This document shows, piece by piece, positions 57,876 through 64,000 of a DNA stretch of 64,000 bases (within the stretch, counting starts at the first letter, position 1; the number at the start of each line of letters is the position of its first letter). The stretch is taken from contig CM056876.1 in NCBI GenBank assembly GCA_029876055.1, positions 4,588,001 through 4,652,000 on the forward strand, written 5' to 3'. A program made the position numbers and the translations under genes. The notes under the pieces are model-generated. The model saw nothing but the letters and a program-made list of their open reading frames with translations, made no database searches and was not told the DNA's origin. Source of the stretch: Madurella fahalii (lineage: Eukaryota; Ascomycota; Sordariomycetes; Sordariales).

Positions 57876-60119
57876 ATATAGGGCTCGTATAGGATGGCAT
57901 AGAACCCTAGGGTCGAGAGAGTTATCTTAAGTTCTTTTTGCTAAAGCAGCGCTAATTCGCAGAGGCCGTATAGGGCTTTCTTCAACTATAGGACTTTGTT
58001 AGAACTTTTATAGCTAGGAGGCATCTGTATATAGATAGCATCTTCTAGAGTAGCATTGACAAAGGCATTGACTACATTGAATTGTTTTAATTCGAGGTCG
58101 AATCTGGCCGTAATAGCTATAACGATATAAAATGATCTAGCAGCAAAGGCAGCTACGTAGATCTTCTATACCGATAGTCTTTGTTAGTTACCCCTAATAA
58201 CTAACCTTACTTTACATTTCTTAAAAGTTTCGTCTTAGTTGAACTTATAGATATATACCTATATACACCCTAAAATATACTTGTCTTCCTTCTACGGCTC
58301 TTACCGGTTAACCTCAGTCCAACAGTCCATTTCGGCATTTACTTGTAAGTAATCCTTTTCAGCTTGGATAAATTGATCTTTGAATAGGTAGTCTTTAAGC
58401 TGGTAGTGCCACCTCGGCAACAGAGGTAAATCTTGGCTGTAGAGAGTCTATAGGCTGTAAGGCCGTCTAGTAAGTTGTTATACCATTGCCTTCGTAATTG
58501 TCTAATCATTGTATACGCTAACCGGTTGCTATAACCGTCCTGCTATAAAGGCAGCTATCCAGAGTTTGAAGGTTATATCCAGTACGGTTTACCGATCAGC
58601 TTATTAGATCGAAGCTACAAGTAATACGGCCAGTGGTGTTAAAGAAGGTATAGGATACAGCTCAAATCTTGAGGACGTATATAGAAATTGCACCTCTTCT
58701 TCGGCCTCTTCTTCAGCCGCCTCATCTTCCTCGTCGGTATCTAGTATCGGCTGTTCGATAATATCTTCTTCTAATGCTATGGATCTTGGTACGTCTAGTT
58801 CGAGTAGTTATATCGTTGCAAGGAGGTAGCTTAGTTCGTCGAATTGGAGATACAGGCAATTGTTCTTTAGAGTTTGGATATCCTCGTTGAAGATCTCCTC
58901 TTCGTTAAATATCATATCACTTATACTAATCACCTTGTTGGTTACCAGGTTCCAGATCCTATAGATATTTGAAGAGCTATATCCGATAAGGTAGCTAATC
59001 TAGGCTTTTAGTTCCAGCTTTGGGTTCCATTACCGAAGATTTTTTGGTTTATTAAATACCTCTTTTTAAACGCTTATTATCAAGGTAAAGGCTTTACAGC
59101 TGTAAACTCGGAGATAAGCTTAGTCTAGCTTCTTGTCTTCCACTACTATACCATCTCTATAGGCAAGGTAGGTATAGAACTGATCGTACAGGGTCTTCTA
59201 GTTATACCCGTATTTGGGAGTCTAGTTGTATAGGTAGATTGCAGCTCTAGCAATCTCTAACCAAATTATTACAGGAAATTTGGCACCGGCTCGCATTACC
59301 CTGATCTTTTCTATAATCACACCCCTTGAGCGTTCAGCACCCCTATTTTGCACTGGCGTATTGGGTGCCGAAGGCTCGACCTTAATAAAGCGTTATATAA
59401 AGACGGCCTTGATAACTAGCTAATGGAATTCGTTATCGCATTCCAATACCTTAGGCTATAGTTAGCATTGTTGCTCTAGGGTACTAAAGAAATAATCAAG
59501 TGCTGAAACAATGGATTCGGCCTCCCTGTCTTAAAGGTAGTAGTCCTAGGCTAACCCAGACCATCTGTCAACTATCAACAACAGATATCGGTAGCTGTTA
59601 TAGCCTTCTTTGAAGTCGAAGAGGTTAATGGCAAAGCGTATACCTGGACCTTCGTTGTGGACTCTGGGTTGTCGCCGGATTCGAAGCTTGGCCTTGGAGA
59701 CTCTATACGCCTCACATTCGACTGTGGTAGGCCCCTTGATTTGTACGTCTTATGTATGTTAGACCAGGTGTTCTAACGTCTATAGGCTAGGATGGCCGAG
59801 CCGTAAATGCTATAAGTCAGTAATCGCTTTACTAGGTCATCTTTTAGTGTAGGTATTGAACCTATTATAGCGTGCAACGAAGGCTGCATTGAAGTAGGTA
59901 TAAGGTAGGTCTTCTAGGACAAACTAGTCGTATCGATTTACTAGGTAGCTAAGGACAAAGCCATTGGACCTCTATAGGCAGTTGTTACTAGGACTTATAT
60001 CCTACTAGATACCCTACTTTCATAGTTGCCGTAAAGATACCAGGTTGCAGACAAATCCAAAGCAGTAGACTACGTCTCGAAGCCGTAAGATATAAGTAGT
60101 TTTTGGTTAGCGTTGCTGT
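57876..60119 (-). pseudogene. Copia RT (N-terminal part) and integrase
   Basis: Minus-strand reading gives KKALYGLCELALL at about 57960, AAFAARSFYIVIAITARFDLELKQFNVVNAFVNATLED near 58100 (RT) and DRWSGLA with LECDNEF and PNTPVQNRGAERSGGVI around 59300-59570 (integrase core). HLRLGHPSL near 59790 is the integrase zinc-finger part. Stops are frequent. Confidence 0.85.
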
Positions 60120-60124
60120 ATCTG

Positions 60125-60374
60125 TGTAATGAGAGCTACAGGGCAAGACCAGGAGAACCAGCCGAATGACGGTGGATGATGTCACTGTACTAGGGTAGAT
60201 AAGAACCCCGTAGAAAACCCTCTCACGCGGGGGACTTCTGATCCGTAAGGATCAGTCTCTGTGTAATTGATAGGAGGCTGTTCATTAAGATATCGCCCGC
60301 TGGTCCAGGTCTTTTCGGTATTAAGACATCGTGATCTATCTCTCTCAACGTGTTCCCAGAACAACCCCTTTACA
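60125..60374 (+). repeat. Solo gypsy LTR in the copia element
   Basis: 250 bp flanked by ATCTG on both sides (60120-60124 and 60375-60379). It begins TGTAATGAG and ends CCCCTTTACA. Same family as the gypsy LTRs. Confidence 0.93.
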
Positions 60375-61357
60375 ATCTGTTGCCATCGAGGTCGTGACGG
60401 CTGGTGCCCCTGAATCTGGATATCCATATCTCCGTACCCTTGGATAGGTACTGAGCTATCACCGGCCTATACATAGTCGCCAGGCTCGGCCTTCTTATAA
60501 TTATTAAACCTATATCTTTAGTTAAAGATATAAATAGTAGTTCCAGAGTCTAGGATAGCTGAATTTTTCAAAGGATATTCAGTTGTTAAGAAAGCTGTCT
60601 TTATAACCAGAAAACTGCTAGGGCAACGGCCGATTTTTCGGCCTAGTCAACTCTGTAACTTTATCTAATACCTCAGCTTCTCGACTTCTTTTTATAACGT
60701 CGGATCCTTTAAGGCCTCGTAGGCCCTAATCCGAATATAGTCTCTTTCAGTAAAACCTTTAGGTACTAATTCCAGAAAGGCATAGTAGTATCTCTACAAA
60801 TGGTAGAATTGGCTATAACAGGGACATATAGTTGTAGCTATACCTAAGGCCTTCTTTGGCCCTATTTTAGGTCTTTTGCCCTCTAGGGTCTCGGCCTTGC
60901 CCGGAGCTTTACTCCGCTTTTTGGGTTTGCCACCGCCAGAGCTACCCTATTGCATTCGTTAACCATTATTTTGTTCCCCCTTATCACTACCAGGGCCGAC
61001 TTCGCCATCAGAAGCGTCCTCCTAATAGGCCTCTTTACTACCTTTTATAGCAGCGAAGGAAGGACCAAACGCACCTTTTACTATCCGGTAGCTACCCAGT
61101 CTACAGGCTCTCGTTAACTACTTTACCTCCTCCCGAAAGTCGTTAGCTACCTCTCAGTAGGTCAGGGTTAACTGCAATACCTTTACTGAAATGGTGCAGA
61201 AACACACATCTACACCCACATACCCACCAAAAACAAAGGGGAGGGCAAAGACGGCCAAATGCCCGACAGACAAGATAGACAAGACAGGCCAGGCGACACC
61301 ACCACAAATCGGGTCCCTGCAGCCTAAACAAGGTCAAAACAACCTGTGCAGATAGAG

Positions 61358-61377
61358 CTCCCTCTGATCAGAGGGAG
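61358..61377. repeat. Perfect 20-bp palindrome
   Basis: CTCCCTCTGATCAGAGGGAG equals its own reverse complement; shares its 18-bp core with 61551-61570. Confidence 0.97.
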
Positions 61378-61550
61378 ATCGCTTTGCACGCAGGGAGAGC
61401 TCGTCAATTGAGCTTGCAACAAGTGTGAAGAAAGGTCCTGAATTGATTGTCCTGTCTAAGAAGCAATGGCCAGGATAGCCCTACTTATGGTGCGAAAGAA
61501 AAATGGGCCCACGGCAAGTTCCAGCCCCTGGGCACCATCCTAGCAACTGT

Positions 61551-61570
61551 GTCCCTCTGATCAGAGGGAC
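61551..61570. repeat. Perfect 20-bp palindrome
   Basis: GTCCCTCTGATCAGAGGGAC equals its own reverse complement. It is followed by CCTGCCCTCTAGGGAC, which can pair with the same arm. Confidence 0.97.
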
Positions 61571-62061
61571 CCTGCCCTCTAGGGACTGTTTTCCCCAACT
61601 CATTACTCCTTTCACTAGCTTATAAGCCGTAACCCAGTAACTTATAATCAGCTTTACCGCATCAGTGAAATCCTAGAACTAGGCACTTGTCGATAGAGCC
61701 TCAGGAACTTTCTTCCTTTGGGCATTAGAGAGCACTTGCTCCCAGTTTTCGGACCACCTAATTAGGTCCTTAGGGACTCGTATAAGGGGTTTAACGGCTT
61801 GTCGATAGACTTCGCGAGCGTCTGAGAGTGCCTTGTCGTGACTGATACCGGCTTAGGTTTGAAGAGCCGAATACCACTCCGAGATTATCTCGGTCGGATC
61901 GTAGGAAGTAAGCTGGTAATATAGACTGACTATCTTTAGAATCCACTACTTCAGCCGCTCGATCTTATCGGCTTATTACTCGTACTTCTTGATCTCGGCT
62001 TGGTAAATAGACCATTCGAGCTGGAAGGTACGAAAACCGTCTACTATGAGATCACCGATTC

Positions 62062-62150
62062 CAATTGCTGACGTAATTGCAATTGCTGACGTAATTGCAA
62101 TTGCTGACGTAATTGCAATTGCTGACGTAATTGCAATTGCTGACGTAGTT
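62062..62150 (-). repeat. 18-bp tandem repeat, about five copies
   Basis: The unit AATTGCTGACGTAATTGC is repeated with little change. On the minus strand it reads as a six-residue repeat (AIAITS) in the copia gag; each unit contains TGACGT. Confidence 0.93.
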
Positions 62151-62496
62151 GAACCCGTAGCCAGGGCTACCGTCTGGTCGTCCTCAACCACAGATTCGGT
62201 ATAGCCTCTAGCCGTAATAGTTGACTAGGTAGGGTTCTTGTGCTTATGACGTGCTGGGTCCGGAGCCATAGACTCGTTGAGAAATGGGGTCAGGCCTTGA
62301 ATCTAGGCCCACGTATTCCCGGCAACGGCCTGGGCTTGGAACTGCAGGTTCTAGGATTCCCAGTCGTCAGAGCTGGTCAGGAAAATAGTCTTATCGTTGT
62401 TGACGGCTGTCATCTTGAATCGGATTCAGGGATGCTTTTGATTGTGCTTCCTTTATTGGCTTGCTAATCGGAGGTTGAGCGAATGAGACTCTTAAT

Positions 62497-62726
62497 TATC
62501 GGAAACACGGCACCTCTGAATCTTGGGAAAATGAGAGTTGAGGGTTTTTGTGTCTTCATCTGTGCTGGAGAGCTTGCTCCTTTTATAGACGAGATACCTG
62601 TATAGGATAACGTCTGTTCAGTGGCACAGTCAGCTGCCAGCCTGCTTTAGCTGACTAGAGTAGATGGGTTTGACTCCTGCACTAGATCCTGTGATCCTGA
62701 TCCTTTGGCACATGATCCTTTTGACA
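62497..62726 (-). repeat. 5' LTR of the copia element
   Basis: About 230 bp. It shares with 48690-48965 the stretches CGGAAACACGGCACC, GAGCTTGCTCCTTTTATAG and ATGATCCTTTTGACA. Confidence 0.88.
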
Positions 62727-62900
62727 GTGCCATTCCAACTTAACCTCTTACTTAAACCTATATAGGTATTACCCACCTATATCTGGAATTACCTAAATAG
62801 ATATAGGGATTACCCACCCGTACCCAAATGATTTTGGGTAGGGTGGGTTATACCCAGTAATATCTAGGTAACCCATGGGTACCCGTGGGTGGGTTTTCCT
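62727..62900. repeat. GGGTA/TACCC-rich repeat DNA at the transposon edge
   Basis: TACCCACC and GGGTGGGT motifs recur in both orientations (for example TACCCAAATGATTTTGGGTA). It carries the last codons and stop of the NACHT-ankyrin frame, so that gene ends in repeat sequence. Confidence 0.6.
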
Positions 62901-64000
62901 TTCCCTATCCAGCAGGTTCAAGATCCCTAAGAAAACAACGTCATGCTCGGGGTTTCGCGCACGCATACTCTCAATGACATCACGGGGCGAAGTGACTTCC
63001 CGTAGGTTTTCGGTTCTGTAGTACCAGCAGGTGGGACGCCACCGTAGCGCGCGGTCAGCTCCGTGCCGTATTAACAGCTCGCATACCGCTACCCAATTTT
63101 TTGGCCTGCTGCCTATAATTTTTTCAGGGCCACGCTCTAGGAAAGCCGACCACACGGTGCTACCCTCCTCCGCATCTTGAGAGTTGGAGCCTGTAGGCAG
63201 CTTTATCGTTGGGGTCCGCGCCATATTCCAAAAGGATGCGAACAACCGTTGGGTTTGGCAGTATTCCATCTCCAGTGTTAGAGTTATAGAGCAAATATCC
63301 CGAAGTCGCCCAGAAAAGCATATCTTGCAATTCGGACTTGATGGGGCGCCGCTGTCGTAACCTCGAGACAACATAGTCGGTGAAACCAGCAGCAACGGCA
63401 AAAGCCAAAAAACTTCGAGGGAGCCCTGAGTCCCCGTGGAATACGAACCTGGTCATTTCGGAGAACGCGAGATGCTCGGATTTCAATGACTTCGTTGGGT
63501 GCTCGACGGTTCGGTCTAGCTCAGCGAGGAGCCCTTCGTATTGATCAATGGGCTTGCCGTTCTTCTGAAAATGCTTCGCGAGTAATATGGCCTGGTTAAT
63601 CAGAGATTCAACCTTGGTCAAGGGATCAGAATTCTGATGCTGAGTCTGAACTGCAGCGTTAGGGATATCCGTTCTTGGAAGATGGTAGTTCTTCGGGGAG
63701 ACTTAACATACCAATTCTACGATATGGCAGCACTTTAATCGGCGGATAACACCACTGAGTAGGGCCAGATCCATGTCCAACACAGAAGTGAAGCCAACTG
63801 ACCCCCGAAAGAAGTTATTCCACACCGCGGGTCGGGATATGAATTCCTTGGCGGTTTGGTGCATGAAGCGCACGTTGAAGACGCCTTCAACAAGTCCAGC
63901 ACAGCGGCTTTTGAGTCGGTTTTGGTAGCTCATCCACCGTGGCCGCAAGTCTTCCCAGGTCTGATTGAGGAACTCGTCATCCGCCGCTAAGAGATCGCGT
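62793..64000 (-). pseudogene. NACHT-ankyrin (STAND/NLR-like) gene, 3' part, frameshifted and partial
   Basis: The gene runs off the right edge of the window. Residues near 63800-63990 (WMSYQNRLKSRCAGLVEGVF, FMHQTAKEFISR) match the region after the NACHT NTPase in fungal STAND proteins. The intron 63613-63711 (GTATGT donor) joins HIVEL to VESLINQAILLAKHF. Ankyrin-like text follows, with RILLEYGADPND near 63220 and AVCELLIRHGADRALRW near 63040-63080. Between them the frame slips once (63188-63208). The end (after LDRERKTHP, about 62880) is encoded by repeat DNA, so the original C-terminus is lost. Such proteins sense ligands by their repeats and trigger cell death or defence. Confidence 0.72.

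Larger units (their letters stand above)
61165..61590. mobile_element. Compositionally normal island in copia gag, possible small insertion
   Basis: About 425 bp with balanced GC amid AT-rich RIP-mutated copia DNA. It contains two perfect 20-bp palindromes (61358-61377 and 61551-61570) sharing the core TCCCTCTGATCAGAGGGA. Copia gag text resumes on both sides (AYKLVKG and EVANDFREEV). No terminal repeats or coding frame were recognised, and the ends are approximate. Confidence 0.5.
60380..62240 (-). pseudogene. Copia protease and gag region, degraded
   Basis: AILDSGTT near 60540 is the protease. Near 60700-60950 KPKKRSKAPGKAE and KALKDPTL are gag-like. Near 61850-61960 DPTEIISEWYSALQT is a typical copia gag sequence. 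The 0.4-kb island at 61165-61590 lies inside this region. Confidence 0.75.
48690..62726 (-). mobile_element. Ty1/copia LTR retrotransposon, RIP-mutated, split by a gypsy element
   Basis: Its LTRs are at 48690-48965 and 62497-62726 in the same orientation. On the minus strand the LTR reads TGTCAAAAGGATCA...CCGACA, and a purine tract (GAGGGGGTG) precedes the 3' LTR at about 48966-48980. Gene order from right to left is gag, protease (AILDSGTT near 60540), integrase and reverse transcriptase-RNase H, the copia order. All coding parts carry many TAG/TAA stops, as RIP produces. The gypsy element 50017-57875 interrupts the RT between EP and CVLIKDG. No matching target duplication was seen outside the LTRs. 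Confidence 0.88.

Noticed and set aside
61350..61580. Palindromes as transcription terminators
   Set aside because: No T-run follows and this is a eukaryotic genome; hairpin terminators are not expected.
48690..62726. Target-site duplication for the copia element
   Set aside because: Flanks (AGAAC left, GTGCC right) do not match, so none is claimed.

Overview
The window is nuclear DNA of a filamentous ascomycete (Pezizomycotina, probably Sordariomycetes). The signs are short GT-AG introns (about 47-150 bp) with CTRAC-type branch sites, GC-rich coding regions, HET, con-10, CVNH-LysM and SAT4/rhodopsin-type genes, and an AT-shifted transposon block full of TAG/TAA codons that looks like repeat-induced point mutation (RIP). 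No bacterial operon, CRISPR array, rRNA or convincing tRNA was found.

Left part (1-20 kb): two coiled-coil proteins; a head-to-head pair of lipase-like alpha/beta hydrolases (SesB/DUF676 type); a CorA-like membrane protein whose reading frame slips once; a secreted Cys-rich protein; a CCCH zinc-finger protein with a DxDxD-type N-terminal domain, solved here as four exons including a 54-bp exon and a GC-AG intron; an unknown helical protein; and con-10.

Middle part (20-44 kb): an intact HET-domain protein; a HET pseudogene with three stops that are all explicable as C-to-T changes; a decayed membrane-protein gene; a second CorA-like gene; a large protein with a disordered N-terminus and an alpha/beta-hydrolase C-terminus whose nucleophile serine is aspartate; a seven-exon 14-TM MFS transporter; a CVNH-LysM lectin; and a rhodopsin-like membrane protein with a second GC-AG intron.

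Right part (44-62.7 kb): a transposon graveyard. A Fot1/Pogo element with TA target duplication sits inside a Tad-like LINE fragment. A 14-kb Ty1/copia element on the minus strand is split in its reverse transcriptase by a Ty3/gypsy chromovirus on the plus strand, and the gypsy carries, and is accompanied by, solo LTRs of its own family with clean 5-bp duplications. A compositionally normal island of about 0.4 kb with two 20-bp palindromes lies in the copia gag region. Only a small secreted-protein gene and a doubtful His-rich ORF lie within this zone. At the right edge a NACHT-ankyrin (STAND/NLR-like) gene on the minus strand enters the window; it is frameshifted and its 3' end runs into repeat DNA.

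Functionally the genes do not form a metabolic cluster. Two HET genes, two SesB-like hydrolases, two CorA-like membrane proteins and a NACHT-ankyrin protein next to transposons resemble a fungal non-self-recognition or accessory region; this is inference from gene content. Exon coordinates were worked out by hand from splice signals and phase.
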